This document shows, piece after piece, positions 13,078 through 39,901 of a stretch of 64,000 bases of DNA. Every line of letters starts with the position of its first letter. Position 1 is the stretch's first letter. The notes under the pieces were generated by a model that made no database searches, had not been told where the DNA came from, and was given only the letters and a program-made list of their open reading frames with translations. Position numbers and translations under genes: made by a program. Source of the DNA: Onchocerca volvulus (Eukaryota; Nematoda; Chromadorea; Rhabditida; Onchocercidae); assembly GCA_000499405.2 (NCBI GenBank), contig HG738138.1:8306888-8370887 (forward strand). The letters are read 5' to 3'.

Positions 13078-15695
13078 TTACAATGTGGGAACAACAACAA
13101 AGGACTCCGTCGTTTCGAAAAAATTCAAACAAGCTGATTGGAATGCAACTGGATTGCTGAGGTAACAAGCATGTCCTGCTGAAGGTATTCTCAAAAGCCT
13201 AAAACAAAATGATTACATTTGTCAGTAGGAAATTTAAAATTACGAAGACAAATAGGCATAACGTCTACAGTAGTTTCTTTATTTCAAATAATTACCGAAT
13301 TCTGACACTCAGCATTTGTATTCCAAGCTAGAAAATTTAATTTCAAATTCTACTAAGATGAAATGTGTAAAAAATATATGGATAGAAAGAAAAAGAAATA
13401 TTTTCAAGCTTGGATTAGCCAAAAAAAAAAAACGGAAATTTCAAAAAAACTGAAAATTTACCTGGAATTGGGTAATCTACTGAGACTAGATGCAGCACTA
13501 GGCCCCAGACTAGTGTCACTTTCACCCCACACTACCAACACTGATGTCCTGATACTTTCGGGAGTTGCCGGCATCACATTTGTGTTTGACAATGCAACTG
13601 CAACAACGCAAATTATCCGACTTGTTCCAAGCAGCGGGACGATATACTGCCCGGCCATACTATGCCCAATTATTATGACCTGCAATAAAAAAAAAAAAAA
13701 AAAAGGAAAAAAAAAAGAAATCAAACTGACATGAAAAACTCGACTACTAATGAAAAAAATTAACTGCAATTGGAAAAACTCAATAAACGTCTTTCAATCA
13801 AAATATCCTCTTCCTTTCCTTTCAAGAAAAAAAAAAAAAAAAAAAAATTACATTTTCAAGTTCAAGGGCACGCATGGCTAAAGGAATTATTTCGGCTTTT
13901 TCGGAATCCGGAACTGTAGGTCCACCAGTTTTTCCACAACCAGGCATATCAAACGCTAAACATCTATATCCAGCAGCAGAAAAAATCTGAAAGGAACTAT
14001 GCAATTCTCTACTATAAGTTTCCAAGTCATTCATAAAACTGAACTGCTTTTAAGAGACTTGAAATCTCCAGAGAGAAATAACAAAGAATATAAAAGACTC
14101 ATCAAGAATCTAATATCTTAAAACAACCTGCATCGTGGAATTTTCTAGCCATGTTGATGATGAAAATGACTGGCCATGAATTAATAGAATTGTTCCTTTG
14201 TAAATAATTTCCCGAGGAGGAACTGTTTCCCGGAAAAATATCTCGTGTCTCTAGAAAAATAATATTTTTAGGAAACAATGAAATTACCATAAACTAGACA
14301 AACTTTGAAAAATTAAGTTTTATTCTTAGTTGAGTGACCAATTGTTAGCCTCTATAGCAATGAAATCGGTTTTTTGCAATAAAAATTACGTAAATTTGGT
14401 CCCATTTTTCCCAGTAATCAATAATTATTACATTATCTTAAGTAACAAAGATATGTCTCCAATTATGTATAAATAAAGAGAATTTTAATAAGAAAGCAAT
14501 CTTTCCTGCTCACCAAAAAAATTCTGGGAAATTTTGCTAGACTAATAGGAAACTAGTGTAACTAAACATTTATTAAACATATGTGCTACACAAATCAGCA
14601 TCAAGACATCATTTTGACGAATAAGAAAAATGTATCAAAAAAGAAAAAGGAAAAATGAATCAAAAGATGAAGAGAACCAGAAACATCTCTATTTTAATAT
14701 CAGAAATCCAAAGTGTAGATTTTTTTAAATAAAAACTAATTCATAATCCAATGTTTCTCTCGATTTTAAATGCTTAATTCCTTGAAAACTTAAAAAACTT
14801 CAAACTCTTTGAGAGAAAGTTTAAAATGATCAGTAGCACCATGAAAATAATCAAGAAAAAACCCGCAAAAAACTGGAATTGATCATTAACACACTTCATT
14901 TCTCGATCAGAAATAATCGATCATGCAGTAGCATTTACATTATGATGGTATTTTGTATACTTCACAGACATGAATAAAAAGATTTTTAGTATATCTTTCT
15001 CTAAGTTTAGTTGGTTTCAAATTGTCTTTGAAACCAAAATATAAACAGAGTCGGACTTAAAATGTCCAAATGCAATACAAAATTCTTTTAACAAACAGCT
15101 TCAAAGTAAAATGATCCTTAATCAGTCATTTCTCACAAATTTCAAAAATCCTTCAGAAATGAATGAGAATGTTGTTTGCACAAAGAGAAATATGTATGCA
15201 TAAATTTCCATTTTACCTTCTGTCTCATCATACTTTCAGTAGAAAGCCTAGAAGACAAGAAGGACAAAGCCACCCAAACTGAAACAATAATGACTATCTG
15301 CAAAACTTGGTTTTCGTTAATATCAGAATTGTTTAGAAAGCAAAGCAGTATCCTCAAATTTGTAACGTATAGCTGCAGCGAGCTATTTCTACTCCATTGG
15401 CTAAGCTTCAGTTTATTGAAAACAACATTCTGAAAGGGTAATATCGAAGGATAACTTTATTCTGAAAAGGTAACTAGCAGTCAGGTGTTTAACCGGAACT
15501 TCGGCGTGTCAACAAGTTATAGATGCAACATCTTCCAGGCTTTCTTGGAGATTCTAAGATATAAGCATAGGAACTTACTCCAGCAAGAAAATTTCCTTCG
15601 GTTGGTCTGACTGCCTTTGAACGCCATAACACTTTCTCCGGAATCGGCTTTTGGAAGTCAGCTAATCGTATAGCAGAATGTGTGTAGGTATCCAT
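13078..15695 (-). CDS. ABHD14-type alpha/beta hydrolase with N-terminal membrane anchor
   Basis: Serine hydrolase of the ABHD14 group; human ABHD14B is known as a lysine deacetylase/hydrolase, but the substrate here is unknown. Six exons: 15579-15695, 15217-15297, 14128-14250, 13852-13986, 13462-13679, 13078-13198; 795 nt, 264 aa. The oxyanion-side motif LLIHGQSFSSSTW sits near residue 85. The nucleophile elbow GHSMAG contains the catalytic Ser. The acidic residue is probably in VVWGESD, and the catalytic His is in SAGHACYLSNP, matching the AGHxCYL pattern of ABHD14B. Exon 2 encodes a hydrophobic segment (IVIIVSVWVALSFLSS), suggesting a type II anchor like ABHD14A. Exon 1 (MDTYTHSAIRLADFQ...) is the least certain part, as no acceptor lies just above its ATG. 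It lies 843 bp downstream of mrps-25 on the same strand. Confidence 0.82.
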
Positions 15696-16538
15696 ACACC
15701 AAATTTAAGAATAATTCACTAACTATAAGACTTATGAATTATGCCTAAATTTAGTTTATGGATACTTATACACATTCTCCGTACCAAGTGAATCAAACTC
15801 TCTTTATTTAACAATTTCGTGAAAATGAGTTTGGAAAAGCTCTTGATAAGGTCGGGAAAAAACCAATACTATCAAGGCAGTTTTGCGTAGTATTACATAA
15901 CATAAACAGCTGCAGACTAAACATTCGTGGTCATCCTTTATATTTATAGATCTTAAACGAAGTCCAGAATTAAGCAATACAAATTCGAATCAAGAAATTA
16001 ATCAAAATAACAAAACTTTAGAAGAACATTTAAACGATAGTAATGATAGCCCATACCATTGGGGTTTTATAAAAATCTACTGAAATGAAAATACAAACTA
16101 GATGCTAATGTGCTTAGAGGTTTTCAATCATTTGATAACGAAAAATTGCGAAGGTAATCCGATAAACGGCATAATGACAGACTTTTTATAATTATATAGA
16201 ATTACTTTTTATTTCCCTGAAAATCCGACAAATCATCGACATGATTCCAAGAAATTAAAAATCCATACGAGGAATTCGCTTACATAATATAATGTCTGTA
16301 TTTTTGTGTGTAATTTATATAGTTCAAGTAGTTGGGATAATATTTCCATGAATTTGTATATCCGAAAAAATAATGAGTTAACTTAATCTTCATTAAATTC
16401 TTGTTTCGTGTTTCTAACAGCTAATTCTGTTGTCTTTAAAATTCAAGAATTATCCCTACTAAATAAACCAGAACAAAAAGCATAAGCAGAAAAGTGGACG
16501 CAACTCTATTTAAAAAGAGAGTATAAAAAGATTAATTA
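15696..16538. other. Spacer between mrps-25 and the ABHD14-like gene
   Basis: 843 bp of AT-rich sequence with no supported feature. It contains the mrps-25 3' UTR and whatever 5' signal serves the hydrolase gene. Confidence 0.5.
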
Positions 16539-17494
16539 CTAGATATTATGATTCCATCGCCACTTCCCTTTTATGTAATCAGGCGCATAAAGCAGTGAGG
16601 TACATGGATGCTGGCCTTGCACTTCACAAATGCATTCCCTCTTACATTTCCTCCCAAATAACGCTTGGTCAGTCCTCAACATTTTCTCCAAACGTTCTCG
16701 CCTCAACGAAACTTTCGTTTTACCCAGCGTTGTTCGAAACATTTCCTCAATTTCTTGTTGGCTTTTGCCTTCTAAATCGAAAAGCACTTCACGACCATCA
16801 TCTGCAATTCTCCATTTCACTAAGAAATGAAAAAAATTTTTCATATGATTTCTTTCTTAATTTCTCCGCTCTTACCAAAGTTGTCAAAGGCAAATACAAA
16901 AAAGGACATTTAAGTTGTATAACTTATAATTATAAGTGGCACCAATGCAGAAAAAAATTATACAATTAAAAAAAAAAAAAAAATGAACATCTTTTCAATC
17001 CAATAGAGATATATAATGTCATTTCAAGAAATTTGTGTTCAGAAAGTGGGTACTACACAGAAATCCACGAAAATATTTAAATCTAACCTAAGAAAGCCTT
17101 CCCAAAGGGTACGACGCTGATATTCGTAAATCGCACCAGCTGAACATAAGGATTATTATACTGAAGTTGAGCCCAGTGCCAAAAAATAAAATCTATAACA
17201 CCCTTATGTCGTCTGTCGTCCCGCGGAAACTGCTTATAACCAATGGCAAATATCTGAAAAAACACATAAGCAGGCAAAATGACTGAAGTCAAATATTCCG
17301 GAATGATAAGTTCATAAATTTCTCACTGGACACACAAACGCATCCCTCTAATTACGTAATTCAAGTTACAGAATCGAGAAAAAAAAAAAAAAAGAAAGAA
17401 AACCAACCTTCACACGATCCCTGAATTGTATTGTACCTTGTTGAAGATACAGATAAGTACGCCTCAGTGGTACCGTTCCAAGCTTAAATGACAT
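16539..17494 (-). CDS. mrps-25: Mitochondrial small-subunit ribosomal protein mS25 (MRPS25)
   Basis: Structural protein of the small subunit of the mitochondrial ribosome. Three exons: 17408-17494, 17088-17253, 16539-16819; 534 nt, 177 aa, against about 173 in human MRPS25. Conserved segments line up along the whole length: the N-terminal VPLRRTYLYLQQGTIQFRD resembles the human PIRRTLQYLSQG region, then LQYNNPYVQLVRF, then LFDLEGKSQQEIEEMF, and the signature RECICEVQGQHPCTSL near the C-terminus. The chosen ATG at 17492-17494 starts the conserved domain directly and follows an acceptor-like GGGCAG by 14 nt, suggesting a trans-spliced leader site. A longer open frame upstream of this ATG is not conserved in any way I can see. 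The neighbour upstream on the same strand is AIMP2, 636 bp away. Confidence 0.93.
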
Positions 17495-18130
17495 CAGAGA
17501 CAAACAATCTGCCCTCGGTAATTGTCCAAACAAATACTTGCAGATATCAGGACTGCAGGCACAATCTGAACTGCATTTAGCATCAGTAAGATTTTTCGAG
17601 TAACACCAAAAACTTTCAGTCCTATTCAGCAACCTAAATTTATGTCACCACATGCTATTTAGTGTTAATCCCAACCAAGTTATGAAACTTCCTTATACCA
17701 GTTACTCCTTTGAAAATACCGGGAAGTAGGAAAATATTCCTTATTCGGTAACTATTTAAGTTGTAAGCAATTTTTCAAAACATCATGCAGAAAAAATAGC
17801 GAAACAATATATAAAACAGATGAAAAAACACTTAAACATTTCTATTTCCTGTAATAAATACTAGAAAATCTCTTACAAATTTTAACCAAGATATCTCATT
17901 AAGAATGATAACAACTAAACGATATTAAACTCACATATGCATATTTCTGAAACTTTAATCAAATTAAAAGGACATATTGAGCACGTTAAATATGACAAAT
18001 CAAAATTGACCAATGGATAATGATTATAGAGCTCCTAAACTAAACAGAATTCAAATCCGCTATGATTAGGAGAAAATCAAATCATCAATAAGACTTCACA
18101 AATACAAAATTAGCAGCGTAATTGCCTCTG
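17495..18130. other. Spacer between AIMP2 and mrps-25
   Basis: 636 bp of AT-rich sequence between two co-oriented genes. An acceptor-like GGGCAG ends at 17509 (read on the - strand) just above the mrps-25 ATG. No other feature seen. Confidence 0.5.
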
Positions 18131-19870
18131 CTAAAGCAATCTATTCATATGTCGTAACCATAATTCAATATTATTTGCATAATAAGATTGTTTCATGATA
18201 ACAGAATAAGCGAGAACATCAGCCAGTGTTGCAGCAACATTTGGAACCAGATAATCGTGGCGACTTAAAGCAGTACTCATTTGACGACATAAATTATCTT
18301 GATTACTTCTATTCGAAAGAACATCATCTATCAGCAGCAACCAATAATCTATGTGAGTACAGATATCTGCATGCTCCGGAGTCGCTGGATAAAGCGAGGT
18401 CAGTGCACCAAGTAATTTCCAAACTGAGATACGCTCTGCCACTTTCGTGCCATTTACTTCTGCAACTACACTTTTGCCTGCAAAAAAAATATATATTAAT
18501 TGGTAAGCAACAAAATCAAAGTAACACAGCTCACCAATAGATTTATCTAAGCTTCACGCTGAAAAAAAAGGTATTTTTATTTAACTCATAATTTGAATTA
18601 CCACTAAAAACAGTGAAATGACATAACATTTCTTTGAAAGTTCGATGATCCAGTTTAAAAATTAATGATTTGCTTCTCTACTAGTGGAGGGATATTCATA
18701 CCGAAAAAATTGCAAAGAAACGATAATTTGAAAAAATTGTTTCAAAAAATATCTGGAAAGTAATTTCTCTACTGGGAAATCTGTTTTCCGCTCTCAGTAC
18801 AAAAAGAAACAAGAAAAATAAGTTTCCATTTCTTCAAATGCACGCCACATTCTTGTTATAAATGTGAAATGACGTCCAGCATTTCGAATAATATGCTACG
18901 TCATATAGTGCTGGACATTGCTGATGTATTTGTACAAACAAAAAATCAAAATTTACCACTGTTAGGTGCTTGCAGTTTAACAATACAAATTGGAGCACTG
19001 ATTCCATCATTTAATCCTTCAAACAATATAGAAGCTCGGGTGCCAAATTTCGCCAGATTTTTCAACCAAAGCTTCTCAATATCGTTAACAAAAAGTGTGA
19101 TCATGTTCAAAGGATATTTTACGATTTCGAAAATAGAAAATGCTGCACGATAGTACGGATTCATCTCCTTCACTGGTGAAGTACCAACTATATCCTAAAA
19201 AATAAGTCATATGAATTCCTGAAATTTCCGTTTTATCTTCGTTTTGATGATCAAAAATGCGAGCTAATAACTGTTGAATTGTAAACGACAAGACTATCAC
19301 TGAATTTAATTATAGATTTGAAATGCAACTGTATTTAAATTTGGTGCTGTAAGATTCACCTTTCTAAATGCAAACTGTTGCTGTTGAACATCCGGAAGGG
19401 TTTTCGGTTCAGTGAATGTTGACTTAGTTTTTACTGATGAAGAACAGCTTGTTAATGCCTTATTCAAATGATCAATAAATGCTGTAAGCTCTTCAATGAG
19501 TTCCAGCTGATGTCTATTGATAATTTCCTTCAAACTTTCGTCTACAGATATTACATCATTTGTATTACTCCCCATCAATCCTGTAAATATGATTAGTCAA
19601 CAATGATTCCAAAAGTTCCGAAACAGTTCCAAAACATTAGTGAATTTTAGAGGTTCCAATATGTTACACATCAACCACACAATCATCACAGTGGAAGAGC
19701 ACGTTATGAGAATTTCAAAATGGTAAATAATGTTTCTGGACTTCACATGTAAGTAACATACCGTTATTATGGGATACATCATGATAACTCTTCACTGAAT
19801 ACATCACGTCCAGTGGACATATATTTTCGTAGAAATTCAGGTACGGTTTGACAGTATATACCTGTTGCAT
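18131..19870 (-). CDS. aimp2: AIMP2-like scaffold of the multi-aminoacyl-tRNA synthetase complex
   Basis: Non-catalytic scaffold protein that holds cytosolic tRNA synthetases together. Four exons: 19762-19870, 19360-19580, 18957-19194, 18131-18477; 915 nt, 304 aa (human AIMP2 is 320). The N-terminus MQQVYTVKPY matches the MPMYQVKPY start of human AIMP2, followed by a DVMYSVKSYHD segment. A predicted helical stretch RHQLELIEELTAFIDHLNKA occupies the place of the human leucine-zipper region. The C-terminal third is a GST-C-like fold, with LVPNVAATLADVLAYSVIM and a final IELWLRHMNRLL. The start ATG follows a TTTCAG acceptor by 13 nt, typical of a trans-splice site. EEF1E1/AIMP3 was considered but lacks this N-terminal motif. 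Similarity is modest and judged by eye. Confidence 0.8.
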
Positions 19871-21625
19871 TGTCCTCGTAAATCTGAAACTGATTTCTGT
19901 TTCAAGACACTAACAGAAAGAAAACATGATTAATGCACAGCTCCCGCGCTCGAAAAGTGGCCAAAAACTCCTTCACGCTCTCCGTACATACCATTGTTAC
20001 TGACCACATGTCATCACTTTTGAACCATCCACTGGCTTTTGCAGCTTTTTGAAATTGTTTGAATCCTCAAAATTCATATGCGTTTTTTTTTTTTTGGATT
20101 TTTGTCCTCATTTCTCTGACCAATTTTCTATAATAGAGCGTAATGATTTAGTTGTTGAGCGTAATCATTAGAATCAGGAAGGTTTAAAAAGATTAGTTAT
20201 AAGGATAAGTGACCATTCTTCGAACTTCATCTAGCCTTCTGGAAAAATTGTGCAAATCGCCCTACTTCTCATTTTTTCCTAATCATGCAGTATCTCCTCT
20301 CCGCTTTCCTCTCTTCTTTTCCTGCCTGTGCGTCTGCTCCTCTCATTGACATAAACAATGTTCAGTTGCACTAGAAAAGTATTCATCTATTGTCTTCGAT
20401 AAAAAGAATCACATCTTTCTTGAGACTATCCAAGCGCTACTTCCCCTTTTTTAGAAACTGCGTAATAAAAACAATATCCTTTTCTGCTATCGAGCATTCT
20501 AATCTCACCTCAGATTTTCAAAATATTAGTGGAATGCAGTGCTTTTAAGCGTCATTATGAATGTAGCATGCATATGGTATCTACTTCATTAATAAATGTT
20601 TACATGAGTGGACACTGTTCTTTTTTTCTTCCTACGCCATATCTGAACCTTGTCATAAAGTAGTAGTTCTGGAAATACTGCAAATAATTCAGTTGAAGAT
20701 ACTTCCATAATTTTCGGCCATATTACCAAACAAACTCCGTTTCATTGATCAGATGGATACAGAGATATTTTAAGTGAATCATAGCATAATGCTTCAAAGC
20801 GTATTTGTCCTCGCAAGGTAACTACATTCCAAGCGTTAATTTTCTTAACAAAATTTATATTTACTATTTTAGAGAGGAATTTGAGAGTAGGAAATATTTC
20901 AGGAATTGTTGTCTAAATACACACTGCCTTAGGCAAGAAAAATAGGACAAACGCAGCTATCTGATACATTGAATAATCACACAGTTCCACCTATCACTAT
21001 ATCTTTGTTCACCTAGCATTTAACAGATATTCTTCTACTAGATGGATTTCAATCATAGGTATAATACCCTTGGCCGTTTTGTTGCAACATTTCCTTGAGG
21101 TGAGACATCACATCAAATTAATTTAATAGCACCATGTTCATTCAGAGACGTATTCTCAAACGCTTCAATTTTCAAAATAAAATCACTACAAGAAAAATCT
21201 GTACATAGCAACAAGTGAAAAAAAATGAAAGGACACTTTAAATATGATATATTATAAAATTTTTGTGCATGTCTTCCTGCCTTCGATAACTCCTCGAAAT
21301 TTTCAATTAGGGAATCAATTGAAAAGGCTTAATGTGATTTCTCATAAAAAGGATTCTCTGAAGGCATTTCAGACTTTTATTTAAAAATGAAGGGAAAAAT
21401 TCTGAACTATGCGAAGTGAATGAGACCTGCGGTATCAGTCACTAAATTTTGCAATATCCAAAAACAGAAAAGGCGCAATCCGCTGAGCAAATCATTTCCC
21501 ATTAGTCTTCACCAAAACTTACAAGAGCGACCTTATCATCTGAGAAGCCTATTTCTAGGAACCAATTAGAAGAAAAAGAAAAAAATTTAGAGAGGAATCT
21601 TCCAGATAAAAACGCTATTCCAGAA
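19871..21625. other. Intergenic region between egl-19 and AIMP2
   Basis: About 1.75 kb. It contains the AIMP2 5' region (TTTCAG acceptor ending at 19884 on the - strand) and, from 21625 downward, the egl-19 3' UTR. A more pyrimidine-rich stretch lies around 20220-20340. No coding feature supported. Confidence 0.5.
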
Positions 21626-36183
<14,558 letters not shown>

Positions 36184-36196
36184 ACTGATCAGCACT
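36184..36196 (-). promoter_or_regulatory. Acceptor just upstream of the egl-19 ATG (probable spliced-leader or 5' exon site)
   Basis: Read on the - strand, ATTTCAG ends 11 nt before the ATG. Either a spliced leader or a non-coding 5' exon could join here. The sequence alone does not separate the two. Confidence 0.55.
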
Positions 36197-37288
36197 GAAA
36201 TTTTAACAGTTACTTCCAAAATCGACAGAAAAATGTGGCTGATATCAAAAAATGAACAGGAAAATATGATTTTTCTCCAGTTTTTCATAAAACATAAGGA
36301 AATATAAAAAAGAATAATTAGTGATTTGGAAGTAAAAACATCGAAGTTCAGCAATAAGTTCCTTGAACTTTTAAGGATTCTTCTTCTTCCAAACTTCAAT
36401 AACTACAGGGATAAAGCAAATCGATCGAAAGGAATCAGAACAAATAGTGATCCTTGAATCAGCCAAACAGAATGCCACCATCATATATGTTATTTAATGG
36501 CTTACACACTAGATTATTTTCCATGCACTAACAAAATCGAGAAAAAATAAGAAGGCCAACGGAAGGAAATATCCAAATCAAACACTGTATAATAAGACTG
36601 ACAAATACTATTATTGCTATATAGACTATACTCACTACTAGTTGACTTTTGATAAATATGTGGACTTTGATTTTGTTATTTCATATTCCTCTCCTTCAAC
36701 AAGTCGGAAAACGTGCAAATGAAAAGTAAGATTTGGCAAAAAAATTAGAATTTGAAATTTAAAGTTAGAAATTCAGGCCGGTCGAATTATATAGAAAATT
36801 GATTGTTTTTGGAATCAAGAATGAAGGTACTGTAAAAGTTGAAAATGTCTCAAAAATTCTAAAATTTTAAGTTTCGTATTCTAATAGTGTATATAATGTT
36901 TGCAAGAATGTAAGTAGACGTAAATAGTAAAACAACAAAGATGAATGCTTGTAAAATATGACGTTTTCTAAGATAAATGAAACAGAGGAAAGAAAGGAAC
37001 TACTTACACCCCAATTTATAACCAATCATCAAAGAAATATTAGATTTTATAGTATTATGATTTATCCATGAAGTGGGGAACTATTCAGAATCATTTCAAA
37101 TACATCGATATCTGAAACTCCAAACAACATCTTCGCTTTTGCTTTCTATCCAATGAAAACAGTATTGATATGAGAATGAGTAATCGATGAGAAGTGATAC
37201 TGGTGATAAGGATAGAAACAGTTTGGCAAAAGCGTTCCAGGTATAAACGGAAATCATCGATTTGATAATGGTGATAATGCAACAACAA

Positions 37289-37393
37289 GGTGCTAATACA
37301 ATAATAATGATAATAACAATAATAATAAATAATGACAATAATAGTAATAAAGCAATAATAAAATAATAACAAGAGTAAGTAATAATAGCAGTA
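37289..37393. repeat. AAT/ATA-rich simple-sequence stretch
   Basis: Imperfect trinucleotide repeat made mostly of ATA, AAT and ACA units over about 100 bp. Open frames across it are made of low-complexity Tyr/Ile/Leu and are not genes. Confidence 0.8.
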
Positions 37394-38718
37394 TGATGTC
37401 CACAAAACTAAGCTTTTTAATAACAGTGATATTAATTATATCAATATTTTCCAAAAACAAACAAAAAATCTTCACTCATATACTTTCTTCACCCTGAAAG
37501 AAATTCCCCTAAAAAGCCGAGTTTACTCTGGGAGAAGATAAAAAACAGTTAGTAGTAGAAGTCTCGATCAAAGTTAATTATTATTTATTTCAAAACTTTT
37601 TACGGGAAGATTTTTCTTCCCATAATTTGCAGTCCTCTTACCATATACTTAGCGGATCAGTATTCACACAAGAATAAAGACTGAATCTCGGGTTTTCCGA
37701 ATAACGAATGAGCTCATGGCAGCTGCATTGCTTTTACTACTGATATATAAAATTTAAAATTTTCTCGACAAAATTTGCACAACTTTCAAAGAGTGAAAGG
37801 AAGTGCAAATACTTACCACATCCAGGAAACAAAAGATTTTCCCAACATAACTGTCTTGAAAGAGTCTGATTAATTTTAACTAATTTTTAAAAATCCAAAA
37901 TGGAGCGTGTAAGATCCCTGCATTCCCCAAGAAAATGATGTATGCTGCGGGAAAAGAGCTTCTTGATAATATCAAGACTAGCATTTTTTTTCCAGTTTCC
38001 ATTGAAGATAAATGGATTTCTATCCTTTTCTTTTTCTCCCTCTTCCCAGCTTGGCATCTCTTTTGATGATTGTTTTAAAAGATTGGTGAAATGTATGAAG
38101 TACAATACCTTCTGCTTCATGTTACAATTTGTGGCTGAATTTACAGATTAGATATTTAACATGATAATAATTATAAACATAATTTTTTTCACTTGCTATG
38201 GGGCAAAAAGTTAAACTTATGCGTATTTCTCTTCCTTGTTTTTTGTTAAGAAAGTTATATGTGATATGGAGAAACTAATATCTAGCACGATGAAATACAT
38301 TTCTATACAAATGTTTTTTTTCTTATCATGATAAATGATAATTTTCATTGATATCCTTAAAATATTTAAAATTTTCATATGGATGTCTTCCGATTGATCC
38401 CCTGTAGTTTCAGTCAAGAATTCATTTCAATCAAAAGGATTTTTAATAATTCAATACGTGTTCCAAAATTTTTACTCAGACTTACTTTTTCAGTCCTCTT
38501 TAATCCTCTTTCCTTTCAAGCCAGACATTTCAGAACTTTACAGCATATCTTACAGAAGAAGATTAAAATACAAAAGAAACCATCTTACACATGAGTGATG
38601 GTGAAGTTCATACATTATTTAACATATAAAATTTTCAATGTAATCAGGTTCAGCTATTAAGGAATTTTTTACTTGGCTTCCAACTTTCTTTTCACTTTAA
38701 TTTTATTTTATAGTTGTT

Positions 38719-39030
38719 TTATCCTTTCTGGTGGAAATTAGTAAATTGGCAGAAAGTGATTGGCATAAGCTGATAGAGAATGATTAGTGACGAATGCAAA
38801 TAAACTGTGGTCATTAAGGAAGAAAATGAAGAAATTTTATATGATAGATATGTAGGCTCTGGCTCTCCAAATTTTGCATAAAAAGTATCACGTACTCTGC
38901 AGAAATCTTTTACTTTACAGGTTATGACGTATAATTCCTCCTCATTATTTTCTTCAACATCCACTACTTCTAATTCGATTCCATGAAAGAGACCTTTAAA
39001 ATTTACATCTTTTGCTCTATTGATGAACAG
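38719..39030 (-). pseudogene. Fragment resembling the C-terminal domain of YebC/TACO1
   Basis: An open stretch begins after an acceptor-like GTTAAG at 39031 and runs to a stop at 38719. Its first two thirds look conserved: GIELEVVDVEENNEEELYVI, then KDFCRVRDTFYAKFGEP. This fits the AIEAGAEDV / acidic run / hydrophobic strand / VRxxL pattern near the end of YebC/TACO1 proteins, which help mitochondrial translation of COX1 or act as transcription factors in bacteria. The rest of the frame, after YLSYK, is low-quality hydrophobic sequence. No upstream exons of the family were found nearby, so it is called a decayed or partial copy. It could also be an exon of an unannotated gene. Identification is by eye. 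Confidence 0.35.
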
Positions 39031-39884
39031 CTTAACGTGAAAAGAAAGAGGAAAGAGAGTTTATCAAAGTTAGGAGTAAATCAGATTAAAATCAAGACTA
39101 AAGTTGATCAATACAATCTATCATATAAATTGGAAATTCAATTTTGCAACTACGAGATTTAATAGCAAAGAAGGTGAGATGGACGTATTACGATTATCAA
39201 AAAAGATGTTGCAAGCTATAAAAATAATCGACTGCAGCATATTATAACACGGATTTAATATAAAGGTACCAAAATATAGTAAGATTCCGCTATCTGTCGA
39301 AGCAACAGATCATTTAGAAATATTGTAATAAATTTGGGTATTTGTCCAATTACAGGAATGAAATTGGAAAAGCTTTTTTACAAATGCTACAGATGTTTTT
39401 TTTTTTAAAGTGTTTAAAGAGAAGAAAAGAGATTCTGCAAAGGTAGCAAGGGCTTCGTATAACAAGCAATCAATAAGATTTTAGGTGTGCTTTTTATATA
39501 ATATGTGCAGATAGGAGAATATAGGAAGGGCAGCTGAATGAAGATTGGATCATTAAATTCCCTTGAGAAGGAAGTCTAGTTAAGTTGACCGGAACTATAA
39601 GCTTGCTAATTACCGGAAATTCTGTTCCATACTAAATTATCGCGTTTTTTTGCTTCTGTTTCCGCTGAATAAAAAAATCTGATGAAGCATTATAACTCAC
39701 TTGGATGGTAATAATAAAGTTCTCTCTTTGTGTTCCACTCTTTAAAAAATATTGCGATTACTGAAAGTTTGGGAATTTTTTATCATTATAATTCCAACGA
39801 GAAATTCAATGTCCTTAACACATTTAAACGAAGATTATGAAAAACGTTTCTCAATAAAATCTGAAAATAAATGAAGTTTTGTTC

Positions 39885-39901
39885 TATATATATATATATA
39901 T
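39885..39901. repeat. (TA)n microsatellite
   Basis: Seventeen bases of alternating T and A in intergenic DNA. Confidence 0.85.

Noticed and set aside
18131..19870. Assignment to AIMP3/EEF1E1 or a glutathione transferase
   Set aside because: The N-terminal VKPY motif and the following helical stretch are AIMP2 features; no GST active-site region is present.
37091..37475. Overlapping Tyr/Ile/Leu-rich open frames
   Set aside because: They are translations of AAT/ATA simple sequence.
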